A stretch of DNA of 31,817 nt from Labilithrix sp. GTDB lineage: Bacteria; Myxococcota; Polyangia; Polyangiales; Polyangiaceae. A model generated the notes under the pieces. The model did not search any database. It had not been told where the DNA came from and saw only the letters and a program-made list of their open reading frames with translations. This document shows, in pieces, positions 1-7,693 of the stretch; the stretch's first letter is position 1; each line of letters opens with the position of its first letter. The stretch covers positions 1-31,817 of the forward strand of contig JAQBQL010000279.1 in assembly GCA_028287035.1 (NCBI GenBank), written 5' to 3'. Both the position numbers and the translations under genes were made by a program.

Positions 1-1565
1 AGGAGCGCAAGGCCGCCGAGGAGCGCAAGGCCGCCGAGGAGCGCAAGGCCGCCGCGGAACGCAAGGTTGCCGAGGAGCGCAAGGCCGCGGAGGAGCGCAA
101 AGCCGCCGAGGAGCGCAAGGCCGCCGACGCCCGCAAGGCCGCGGAGGAGCGCGCCGTCGCCGAGCGCGCCACGACCGCGCGGGTCGAGCAGCGCGCGCAG
201 GTGGAGCGCCGGATCACGACGCCGACCTCGGTCGATGCGGTGGACGTCGAGATCCCGATCAGCTCGCGCGCCCGTCCGAGCGCCGGAGCCTCGCTCCCGA
301 GCGGTGGGCGGTCCAGCATCGAGGTCACGATCGACGAGACGGCGCCGTTCGCCGCGCCTCCCGCCGGTCAGGCCGCGAGCCTGCCGCCGGCCCCGGGCAT
401 CCCCTCGGGGCTTCCCGCGGCGACCCCGGCTGCAGCGGCGGCCTCGGCGGTTGCCGCGACCGCGGGCCTCGACGTCGTCCCCGAACAGGACCGTCCGCGG
501 GCCGACGGCGCGCTCGACGCGTTCCTCGGCATGGCCGTGGCCGAGCGGGCCAGCGACCTTCACATCATCGCCGGCCGCCCCTTGCTGCTCCGCGTGGCGA
601 CCGATCTGCTGCCGCGCACGCAGGCGGTGCGCCCCGAGCACGTCGACCGCATCGTGCGCGAGCTCGTGCCGCCGCGGCTGCGCGAGGTCCTCGACGCGCT
701 CGGCGCATGTGACTTCGCCCTCGACCACCGGACGCACGGGCGGTTCCGCGTGAACGTCTCGCGCCAGCGCACCGGTCACAAGGTGACGATGCGCGTCGTG
801 CCCCGGGACATCCCGACGCTCGCGCTGCTCGGCCTGCCCGAGACGCTCGCGAGCGCCGCGAAGATCCCGCGCGGCCTCGTGCTGGTGACGGGGCCGGCGG
901 CGCAGGGCAAGACCACGACGCTCACCGCGCTCATCGACCTCCTCAACCGCGAGACCAAGCACCACATCGTCACGCTCGAGGACCCCATCGAGTTCGTGCA
1001 CCCCAAGAAGCGCGCGATCGTGAGCCAGCGCGAGATCGGAACGCACGTTCGCTCGCTCGCGTCCGGCCTTGCCTCGGCGCAGCGTTCCGACGCGAACGTC
1101 ATCGTCATCGGTGAGCTGCGCGGGGCGGCGGACGTGCGGCTCGCGCTCGCCGCGAGCGAGATGGGTCAGCTCGTGCTCGCCACCGTCAGCACGCCCACCG
1201 CGGCGCGGACCGTCGAGCGGCTCCTCGCGATGCTGCCCGCCGCCGAGGAGCCGCAGGCACGCCTCGCGCTCGCCAATGGCCTGCGCCTCGTCATCGGGCA
1301 ACGGCTCGTCCCCAGCGCGGACCGCACGAGGCTCCACGCCGCGGCCGAGGTGCTCCCCGCGTCGATCGCCCTCTACACCATGGTCCGCGAGGGGCGCACC
1401 GGCCAGATCCCGACCCTGCAGCAGCGCGGCGGGACGCCTGGCATCGTGCGGCTCGACGAGTCGCTGGCGGAGCTCGTGCGCGCGCAGAAGGTCACGCACG
1501 ACGTCGCGCGTCAGGTCGCCGAGTCGAGCGCGGAGCTCGACGCGCTCGTCGCGAGGAAGGGCTGA
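1..1565 (+). CDS. PilT/GspE-like secretion ATPase with helical repeat N-terminus (5' partial)
   Basis: The reading frame is open from base 3 at the window edge, so the true start lies upstream and the internal GTG at 201 is not the natural start. The N-terminus is a charged Ala/Glu/Arg/Lys helix repeat, then a Pro/Ala-rich linker (about 230-480), then a PilT-type domain. Visible motifs are Walker A GPAAQGKT (891-914), an Asp box LEDPIEFVH (about 972-1000) and a Walker B ending in IGELRG (about 1101-1120) with the Glu kept. The His box, usually TLHTN in PilT, reads TVSTP (about 1182-1196), so its histidine is missing. The family powers type IV pilus retraction or related pilus and secretion machines as a hexameric cytoplasmic ATPase. 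The next gene is a paralogue starting 2 nt after this stop, so they are probably co-translated. Family assignment is firm; an actual motor function is not assured given the altered His box and the fused helix. Confidence 0.88.
   Translation, partial: ERKAAEERKAAEERKAAAERKVAEERKAAEERKAAEERKAADARKAAEERAVAERATTARVEQRAQVERRITTPTSVDAVDVEIPISSRARPSAGASLPSGGRSSIEVTIDETAPFAAPPAGQAASLPPAPGIPSGLPAATPAAAAASAVAATAGLDVVPEQDRPRADGALDAFLGMAVAERASDLHIIAGRPLLLRVATDLLPRTQAVRPEHVDRIVRELVPPRLREVLDALGACDFALDHRTHGRFRVNVSRQRTGHKVTMRVVPRDIPTLALLGLPETLASAAKIPRGLVLVTGPAAQGKTTTLTALIDLLNRETKHHIVTLEDPIEFVHPKKRAIVSQREIGTHVRSLASGLASAQRSDANVIVIGELRGAADVRLALAASEMGQLVLATVSTPTAARTVERLLAMLPAAEEPQARLALANGLRLVIGQRLVPSADRTRLHAAAEVLPASIALYTMVREGRTGQIPTLQQRGGTPGIVRLDESLAELVRAQKVTHDVARQVAESSAELDALVARKG
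3..164 (+). repeat. 18-bp coding tandem repeat (AAEERK hexapeptide)
   Basis: About nine imperfect copies of an 18-bp unit encode Ala-Ala-Glu-Glu-Arg-Lys variants (AAEERK, AAAERK, VAEERK, AADARK). The pattern predicts a long charged single alpha-helix or coiled coil. The array begins before the window, so the copy number is a minimum. Confidence 0.9.
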
Positions 1566-1567
1566 CC

Positions 1568-2656
1568 ATGCCGAAGATCGACGCCCTCCTGGACGACCTC
1601 GTGAAGCGCGGCGGGACGGATCTCCATCTCGCCGGCGGCTATTCCCCGCTCGCGCGCATCCGCGGCGAGCTCGCGCCGCTGCGCGAGGGGCTCGTCGACG
1701 CGAAGGAGCTCGAGGAGGTCCTCTTCGAGCTGGTCTCCGCCTCGCAGCGCGCACGGCTCGGCGCGAACCTCGATCTCGACTTCGCCTACGTGCACCGCGA
1801 GCTGGCGCGCTTCCGGGCGAGCTACTTCCAGAAATCCACCGGGCTCTCGGCGGTCTTCAAGCTGATCCCCGTCCGCCCGCTCACGCTCGCCGAGCTCGCC
1901 TGCCCGGAGGCGCTGTGGCGCCTCGCGGACCGCCGGCACGGGCTCGTGCTCGTCGCGGGTCCCACCGCTTCCGGCAAGTCGACCACGGTCTCGGCGCTGC
2001 TCGACCACATCAACAAGACGCGCGCGTGCCACGTCGTCACCATCGAAGCGCCGGTCGAGATCGTCCACGAGCCGCTGCGCGCCCAGATCACGCAGCGCGA
2101 GGTCGGCTCCGACACTGCGAGCTTCGCGGCCGCGCTGCGGACCGCCGCGCGCGAGGACGCGGACGTCGTCATGGTGGCGGACGTCTCCGAGCCCGAGGCC
2201 GCCGCTCTCGCCCTGGAGCTCGCGGCGAGCGGGCGCCTCGTCATCGCGACGCTCCCCGCGAACGGCGCGGTCCAGGCGCTCGAGCGCTTCGTGCAGGTGT
2301 TCCCCGATCTCGAGCACGCGCGGGTCCGTGGCCTCGTGGCCGACTCGCTCGCCGGCGTGGTCTCGCAGCAGCTGGTCCGCGCCATCGACGGCAAGGGTCG
2401 GGTCGCGGCCCACGAGATCCTGATCGGCACCCCCGAGACCGAAGCGCTCGTGCGCGGGCAGCGCTGGCCCGAGCTCGCGGCCCTCATGCAGTCCGGTCAC
2501 GCGTCCGGGATGCAGACGCTCGACGGCGCGCTCGAGCGCCTGCTCGCCGCCGGGCGCATCACCGCCCAGGATGCGATCGATCGCGCGGTCGACCGCGCGC
2601 AGCTCGCCCAGGCGATCGTCGGGATCCGTCCGGAGCTCGCGGGCGCGCTCGCCTGA
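1568..2656 (+). CDS. PilT-like ATPase paralogue with degenerate catalytic boxes
   Basis: A 362-residue protein, the usual length for PilT. It opens with the PilT N-terminal signature (GGTDLHLAGG near residues 15-24) and has Walker A GPTASGKS at 131-138. The Asp box reads IEAPVEIVHEP rather than VEDPIEYVH. The Walker B strand VVMVADVSEP (200-209) has AD where PilT has GE, so the catalytic glutamate is absent. The His box reads TLPAN (228-232) instead of TLHTN. The protein probably binds ATP but may hydrolyse it poorly or only in a mixed assembly. The ATG lies 2 nt after the TGA of the preceding paralogue. No pilin or secretin genes are visible in this window. It could be a regulator of a PilT/PilB-type motor or of social-motility machinery; that is inference. 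Confidence 0.88.
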   Translation: MPKIDALLDDLVKRGGTDLHLAGGYSPLARIRGELAPLREGLVDAKELEEVLFELVSASQRARLGANLDLDFAYVHRELARFRASYFQKSTGLSAVFKLIPVRPLTLAELACPEALWRLADRRHGLVLVAGPTASGKSTTVSALLDHINKTRACHVVTIEAPVEIVHEPLRAQITQREVGSDTASFAAALRTAAREDADVVMVADVSEPEAAALALELAASGRLVIATLPANGAVQALERFVQVFPDLEHARVRGLVADSLAGVVSQQLVRAIDGKGRVAAHEILIGTPETEALVRGQRWPELAALMQSGHASGMQTLDGALERLLAAGRITAQDAIDRAVDRAQLAQAIVGIRPELAGALA

Positions 2657-2665
2657 GCCGCCGGA

Positions 2666-4513
2666 TCAGCGTCCGAGCTCGGTCGCGAGGCGCGCCCTGA
2701 GCGACGCCGCGTCCGGGATCGTCAGCCGGTTCGCGTCGACGTCGAGCACCATGCCGTAGCGCGCGGTCACCGCGAAGATGGCGAGCGGCGGGACTCCGAG
2801 CTGCGCCTCGAGCTCCGCGGCGAGGTCGGTCCACGGCATCCACTGCGCAGCCCCATCCCGCTCGCCCCAGAGCGCGAGGATCATGAGCACCTGGTTCGCC
2901 ATGCGCGCCGGGGTCGGGGCCATCGCGTACGTGGCGCGATGCTTCGTGTCGACGTCGCGGAAGCGCGCGGCCAGCGACTTGAGCAGCGTCGCGATCCAGG
3001 GCTTCAGCGCCCCCATCTCCTGCTCGAGCATGCCGCTCGTCACCACCATCACGGTGGTCGTCTCGATCGCGACGACCGTGGCGGTGCGCGGGCCTTCGCT
3101 GAGGATGGCCATCTCGCCGAACACCGCCCCGGGGCCGATCGTCTGGAGCGTCTCGGTGCCCGCGGGCAGGTCCTTCTGGATCTCGCACGCGCCCGCCACG
3201 ATGATGTAGGCCGCGTCGCCTGGCTCGCCCTCGCGAACGATGGTCGCCCCCGCCGGGTACGTGCGCCGCGGGAACTCGCCGCCGCCGCGCATGAAGCGGA
3301 GGAGGTCGTCGCGGAGCGCCGCGACGGTGGGGTAGCGCAGCTCCGGCTCGCGTGACATCGCGCGGAGGACGATGCGTTCGAGCTCGGGCGGCACGCCGCC
3401 TTGACGCGCGAGCTTCCGCGGCGCCGGGAAGACGGCGCTCGCCGCGAGCGCCAGCGTCTCGCCGCGATCGGGGCTCGCGTAAGGCGGCCGGCGCGTCAGG
3501 ATCTCGTAGAGCACCGCGCCGAGGAGAAACACGTCCGAGCGCGCGTCCAGCTTGGCGCGGTCGCCTCGCGCCTGCTCGGGCGACATGTAACAGGGCGTCC
3601 CGATCACCGAGTGGTCGGTGGAGGACGCGTGGTGCGCGTGGAGCGGCGGCCCGCCGGGCGCGACCGACGACGGCGCGCCCTCGGTCGCGACGAGCCGAGC
3701 GATGCCCCAGTCCATCACGTAGACCTGCCCGAACTCGCCGACCATGATGTTGGCGGGCTTGATGTCGCAATGCAGGACCCCGCGGCTGTGAGCGAACGCG
3801 AGCGCGTCGCACACCTTCGTCAGGATCTCGAGCATCGCGTAGAGCGTCGCGGTCTCGAGCGGCCCTTGCGGCAGCGCCGCGATGAGGTCCCCGAGGGTCT
3901 GTCCCTCGACGTGCTTCATCGCGAAGTAGAGATGCTCCTCGTCCCGCTCGCCGACGTCGTACACCGGCACGATGTGCGGGTGGTCGAGCAGACCGGTGAG
4001 CCTCGCTTCACGGAGGAACATCCGCACGGCCGCGTCGTTCCCGCGGAGGTGCGGATGCAGCGTCTTCACGGCGATGCGCCGGTCGAGCGCGCGGTCGTGC
4101 GCGACGTCGATCGCGCCCATGCCCCCCACGGCGGCACGCGAGACGATCGAGAGCCGGTCGGCCGGCGCCCGGCGGATCTCCTTCAGGATCGCGTCGGTCG
4201 GGGAGGGGGAGGCCACGATCAGCTCGCGAAGCGTGGGCGGCTGCATGCTGAACCCCGCTTCCGCAGCGAGCGGCGCAGGGCCACCGAGGGCAGCCACCGC
4301 GGCGAGCTCCGAGAGCGGCGCCAGGATCGTGCCGGGCGTGCGCGGCGCGGCCGGGATCGCCGACCTCAGATCCGCCTCGTACGCGATGATCGGCGCAGCG
4401 CCACCAGGGGCGCTCGGGGGAGCGGCCGCGACGACGTGCCGGCGACCCCGCACCGTCTCGGGCAGGGACGTGGCCTCACGGTCGCGGTCGCGGTCACCCT
4501 TGCGTGACTTCAC
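2666..4513 (-). CDS. Ser/Thr protein kinase with C-terminal cyclic-nucleotide-binding domain
   Basis: I start at GTG 4513, which overlaps the upstream stop as GTGA and has GGAAGG seven bases before it, giving 615 residues; the frame is open further upstream but only as a shadow of the oxidoreductase gene. Residues 1-115 are a low-complexity leader. The Hanks-type kinase domain (about 120-405) has Lys150 in the VAIK-like position, HCDIKPAN with Asp250, DWG in place of DFG (268-270) and a TPCYMSPEQ activation-segment end. The first glycine of the P-loop is Ala (AAVGGMG). Residues 415-505 form a cNMP-binding fold with the phosphate-binding cassette GEMAILSEGPRTA (466-478). The last 110 residues are unassigned. 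No transmembrane segment is seen, so it is probably cytosolic. The cassette keeps the Arg expected for cyclic nucleotide phosphate contact, suggesting allosteric control by cAMP or cGMP, which is untested. Confidence 0.9.
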   Translation of the reverse strand: MKSRKGDRDRDREATSLPETVRGRRHVVAAAPPSAPGGAAPIIAYEADLRSAIPAAPRTPGTILAPLSELAAVAALGGPAPLAAEAGFSMQPPTLRELIVASPSPTDAILKEIRRAPADRLSIVSRAAVGGMGAIDVAHDRALDRRIAVKTLHPHLRGNDAAVRMFLREARLTGLLDHPHIVPVYDVGERDEEHLYFAMKHVEGQTLGDLIAALPQGPLETATLYAMLEILTKVCDALAFAHSRGVLHCDIKPANIMVGEFGQVYVMDWGIARLVATEGAPSSVAPGGPPLHAHHASSTDHSVIGTPCYMSPEQARGDRAKLDARSDVFLLGAVLYEILTRRPPYASPDRGETLALAASAVFPAPRKLARQGGVPPELERIVLRAMSREPELRYPTVAALRDDLLRFMRGGGEFPRRTYPAGATIVREGEPGDAAYIIVAGACEIQKDLPAGTETLQTIGPGAVFGEMAILSEGPRTATVVAIETTTVMVVTSGMLEQEMGALKPWIATLLKSLAARFRDVDTKHRATYAMAPTPARMANQVLMILALWGERDGAAQWMPWTDLAAELEAQLGVPPLAIFAVTARYGMVLDVDANRLTIPDAASLRARLATELGR

Positions 4514-6111
4514 CCGCGCGCCTTCCGCGCGTGCTCGTCGAACCGCGACGCGAGCCCGCGCGCCAGCATGGTGGCGATGCCCATGATCGGCAGCTGCGAG
4601 TTCACCCCGACGCTCGTGGGGACGACGCTGCCGTCGATCACGAACAGGTTCTCGACGTCCCACGTCTCGCCCGTCGGCTTCACCACGCCGGTCTCGCGCG
4701 AGGTGCTCATCTTCGCGGTGCCGAGCGGATGAAACGCCATGCACTCGATGCGGCTGCCGTGGATCTCGCCGGGCCCCGTGTCGAACATCGAGAGCTCCGA
4801 CTCGCTCTTCAGCGTCGGCACGCCGAACACCGGCACCATCACCTCCTTGGCTCCGGCCGCGAAGGCCATCTTGCCGAGGATCTGGATGCAGCGGAGCACG
4901 CGCTCCTTGTCACGACGCGCCATCTTGTACGTGATCAGCGGCTCGCGCGAGAGCCACCGGCGTACCTGGCCGCCGCCGTCGTCGTGGATCATGCCGCCGA
5001 AGAACGCGAGGTTCGGCATGCGCTTCACGAGCCGACGATGCTCGGGACCTACGCCGGGAAAGGCGGCGGCGAGCACGTTCACGGCCGAGTACACGCCGTT
5101 CAGCAGGATGCCTTCGGGCAGATAATGATCGGTGTAGACGCTCTGCATCGAGCCGTCCCACCCCTCGACCTCCTCGTCGAACAGGGCGCCGATGCGCACG
5201 GCGGGGTGCAGCGTGAGGTGACGCCCGATGTGCTTCGAGGAGAGGCCGCTCCGGCGAAGGAGGATCGGCGTGTGCATCGATCCGCAGGCCACCACGACGA
5301 CCTTGGCGCGGACCTCGAACGGCACGTTGGGCTCGCCCGTCACCTCGTCGAGGAAGCGGCCGCGGACGCCCCGCGCCCGGCCGCCCGCGGTGTCGATGCG
5401 CTCGACGAGCGCGTCGGAGAGGAGCGTCGCGCCGTCCTTCACCGCGCCGGGCAGGAACGAGCGGTCGACGCTCAGCTTCGCGCCGTTGGGGCAGCCGAAG
5501 TTGCAGCGCCCCGCGCCCTGACAGCCGCTCGTGTTGCGGCGCATGCTCTTCATCTGGACGCCCATCTTCGCGGCGCCCTCCACGAAGAGCTCGGTGGCGC
5601 GCGAGCGCATGTGGACGGGCACGGTCTCCACGCGGCAGACGCGCTCGACCTCCTGGAAGTACGGCTCGACGTTCTCCCGCGACATGTTCGTGAGGCCGAG
5701 ATCGTGGCTCCACGTGTGGAGCACCTCGTCGGGGATCCGGAAGCACACCGCGCCGGTGAGGACGCTCGAGCCGCCGATGCATTTCCCGGCGAGCAGGCTG
5801 ATGAGCGGCGTGTCGCCGACGCCCATGGCGACCGACATGCCCGACTCGCGGGCGAGCCGCCGGAACGACTGCGAGGGCGCGAGCTGCCCGTACTCCTCGG
5901 GCGCGTAGTGCCCGCCCTCCTCGAGGACCACGACCGAGCGGCCCTCCCGCGCGAGCTCGCGGGCGACGACGGCGCCGCCGGAGCCGGAGCCCACGACGAC
6001 CACGTCGACGTCGGCCGTGAAGCGGCGCTTCTGCTCGCGGCCGCGCACCACGGGGAGCCGGAACGCCTCGGCGGCGTGGGGATGCGCGTGCGCGTGCGTC
6101 TCGAACGTCAT
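4510..6111 (-). CDS. GMC-family FAD-dependent oxidoreductase
   Basis: A 533-residue protein starting at ATG 6111, whose ATGA overlaps the stop of the preceding gene. A FAD-binding Rossmann motif GSGSGG lies at 41-46 after a His-rich leader (HAHAHPH at 6-12). Further GMC hallmarks are GKCIGGSSVLTG, a Cys-bearing insertion (CQGAGRCNFGCPNGAK), HPLGTAKM, and the C-terminal block IDGSVVPTSVGVNSQLPIMG carrying the expected catalytic-region Asn. The family oxidises alcohols, sterols or sugars with FAD; the Cys insertion and overall order resemble long-chain alcohol and cholesterol oxidase-like members. The substrate cannot be read from sequence. No signal peptide is obvious. It sits between a small accessory protein and a kinase in one coupled operon. 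Confidence 0.92.
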   Translation of the reverse strand: MTFETHAHAHPHAAEAFRLPVVRGREQKRRFTADVDVVVVGSGSGGAVVARELAREGRSVVVLEEGGHYAPEEYGQLAPSQSFRRLARESGMSVAMGVGDTPLISLLAGKCIGGSSVLTGAVCFRIPDEVLHTWSHDLGLTNMSRENVEPYFQEVERVCRVETVPVHMRSRATELFVEGAAKMGVQMKSMRRNTSGCQGAGRCNFGCPNGAKLSVDRSFLPGAVKDGATLLSDALVERIDTAGGRARGVRGRFLDEVTGEPNVPFEVRAKVVVVACGSMHTPILLRRSGLSSKHIGRHLTLHPAVRIGALFDEEVEGWDGSMQSVYTDHYLPEGILLNGVYSAVNVLAAAFPGVGPEHRRLVKRMPNLAFFGGMIHDDGGGQVRRWLSREPLITYKMARRDKERVLRCIQILGKMAFAAGAKEVMVPVFGVPTLKSESELSMFDTGPGEIHGSRIECMAFHPLGTAKMSTSRETGVVKPTGETWDVENLFVIDGSVVPTSVGVNSQLPIMGIATMLARGLASRFDEHARKARG

Positions 6112-6593
6112 GTCGATGCCTCGGTCGTCGAGGTGGTCACGCTGGAGGGCGGCGCGCTCACCAGCGACAGGTGTCGCTTGCGTGCCGGGCCCGGATAGCC
6201 GAGGTGGGTGAGCTCCGCCTCGTCCTCGTAGAAGAGCATCGTGAGCACGGTCTTGTAGGCGGCGACCACGAGCGGGAGCTGGCGCACCTTCGACCGGTCG
6301 AGCCGCTCGAGATGGTGGACGCGCGCGTCCTTGCCGAGGCTCGAGAAGGGCCGGAGCTGCAGGAAGAAGACCGGCGACCACTCGAGCACGTAGAGCATCA
6401 TCACGAGCCCGAACCGCAGCGTCTTGCTGGCGGGGCTGATGAACCCGTCCACGTTCTCGACGAACGCATCGAGCGTCGCCTCGGTCGCGTCGCCGGTGGG
6501 CGCGAACAGCGCCTCCGCGAGCGCCCGCACGATCGGCCGCTGGCCCGGGCGCAGCGTGGTTCGCCGAAAATCCTTCGTGACGAGGGGCACCAT
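6108..6593 (-). CDS. Small helical protein, putative accessory subunit of the GMC oxidoreductase
   Basis: 161 residues from ATG 6593. The middle is hydrophobic and helical (about residues 60-83), then comes a block rich in basic residues and a motif HLGYPGPARK near the end. Comparable LGYPG-containing helical segments precede the FAD domain in some single-chain GMC alcohol oxidases, so this may be that domain as a separate subunit; this is from memory of the family, not a search. The tail (APPSSVTTSTTEAST) is low complexity. Its stop overlaps the oxidoreductase start by 4 nt, which implies stoichiometric coupling. It is the first gene of the operon. Confidence 0.75.
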   Translation of the reverse strand: MVPLVTKDFRRTTLRPGQRPIVRALAEALFAPTGDATEATLDAFVENVDGFISPASKTLRFGLVMMLYVLEWSPVFFLQLRPFSSLGKDARVHHLERLDRSKVRQLPLVVAAYKTVLTMLFYEDEAELTHLGYPGPARKRHLSLVSAPPSSVTTSTTEAST

Positions 6594-6598
6594 GGGGC

Positions 6599-6620
6599 CC
6601 CCGCAGTATAGAGTGCGGGG
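6599..6620. promoter_or_regulatory. Divergent promoter with central dyad
   Basis: The whole gap between the two divergent starts is 29 bp. It holds the perfect inverted repeat CCCCGCA (6599-6605) and TGCGGGG (6614-6620) with an 8-bp AT-rich spacer. The spacer contains back-to-back -10-like hexamers: TATACT on the minus strand (6610-6605) and TAGAGT on the plus strand (6609-6614). A protein bound to the dyad would cover both. Function is inferred. Confidence 0.5.
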
Positions 6621-6622
6621 CG

Positions 6623-7687
6623 ATGCGACGGACCTCGTTTGTGCTCGGGTTCCCCACTCTCCGCGCGGTCCTGAGCGTCGCGCTGGCGACCGTCACCGCG
6701 GGCTCCGCAGGCTGCGATCGGTCGAGGTCACCGGAGCCGGCGCCCGCCCCGGCTGCGCTTCCCGAGGCTGGCCCGGCGGCTCGGACGGCGAGCAGCGGGG
6801 TCGCGCCCGATGCGCTCCCGCCGCCGCTCGCCCCGGCGGTCCCGGGCGACCCGGCGCGTGTCGTGGCGATCGGCGATCTGCACGGGGACCTCGAGGCGAC
6901 GCGTCGCGCGCTGAGGCTCGCGGGCGCGATCGGCGCGAGCGACGCCTGGACGGGCGGCCCGCTCGTGGTGGTCCAGACCGGCGATCTCGTCGACCGCGGC
7001 GACGACGACCGCAAGATCCTCGACCTCGTCGAGAGCCTGAAGAAGCAGGCCAGAGCGGCCGGCGGCGCCTTCGTGGCGCTCAGCGGCAACCACGAGATCA
7101 TGAATGCCATGTTCGACTTTCGGTACGTGACGCCCGCGTCGTTCACGGCGTTCGCGGACGTGGCGCCGAAGCCAGCCGACCAGGTGAAGCTCGCCGCCGT
7201 CGAACGCGCGATGTGGGGCCGTGCCGCGGCGTTCATGCCGGGCAGCGGCAGCTACGCCGCGATGATCGCCGATCGCCCGCTGATGGCGCGCGTCGGCGAC
7301 AGCCTCTTCGTCCACGGCGGCATCCTCCCCAAGCACCAGGCGTACGGCCTCGCCCGAATCAACGACGAGACGCGCGAGTGGCTCTCCGGCACCCGCCCCG
7401 CGGTCCCGCCCCCGGTCGCCGCCGACGACGGCCCGCTCTGGACGCGTCTCTACTCGAACGGCAGCGCGCCCGACGACAGCCCTGGTTGCCGGACCCTCGC
7501 CACGGTGCTGACCCAGGAGAAGGCGAAGCGCCTCGTCATGGGCCATACCGTGCAGCAGAGGGGCATCAACGCGATGTGCAACGACCGCGCGTGGCGCATC
7601 GACGTCGGCATGGCGAAGTTCTTCGGCGGCCCCACCGAGGTCCTCGAGATCAAGGGCGACGCCGTGAGAGTGCTGAAGGGAAGCTGA
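6623..7687 (+). CDS. PPP-type metallophosphoesterase, putative lipoprotein
   Basis: 354 residues. An N-terminal hydrophobic signal ends in GSAGC (Cys31), a near-consensus lipobox, followed by a Pro/Ala linker to about residue 75. The catalytic domain has the calcineurin-like set in order: GDLHGD, GDLVDRGDD, SGNHEIMN, a VHGG metal-ligand His, and GHTVQQRG near the C-terminus. This arrangement matches bacterial Shewanella-like PPP phosphatases, which dephosphorylate proteins using two bound metal ions. With the signal it would act outside the cytoplasm, probably tethered to a membrane. It is divergently transcribed from the oxidoreductase/kinase operon and ends 6 bp before the convergent ABC-F gene. 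The substrate is unknown. Confidence 0.88.
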   Translation: MRRTSFVLGFPTLRAVLSVALATVTAGSAGCDRSRSPEPAPAPAALPEAGPAARTASSGVAPDALPPPLAPAVPGDPARVVAIGDLHGDLEATRRALRLAGAIGASDAWTGGPLVVVQTGDLVDRGDDDRKILDLVESLKKQARAAGGAFVALSGNHEIMNAMFDFRYVTPASFTAFADVAPKPADQVKLAAVERAMWGRAAAFMPGSGSYAAMIADRPLMARVGDSLFVHGGILPKHQAYGLARINDETREWLSGTRPAVPPPVAADDGPLWTRLYSNGSAPDDSPGCRTLATVLTQEKAKRLVMGHTVQQRGINAMCNDRAWRIDVGMAKFFGGPTEVLEIKGDAVRVLKGS

Positions 7688-7693
7688 CCGCGG

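Noticed and set aside
201..1565. GTG at 201 as the start of the first ATPase
   Set aside because: The same frame is open and repetitive, with protein-like content, from base 3, so the gene continues upstream of the window.
4514..7236. Long minus-strand frames extending upstream of the kinase (to 4744) and of the GMC oxidoreductase (to 7236)
   Set aside because: The extra residues are Arg/His/Pro-rich shadows of neighbouring genes. The GTGA and ATGA overlaps mark the true starts.
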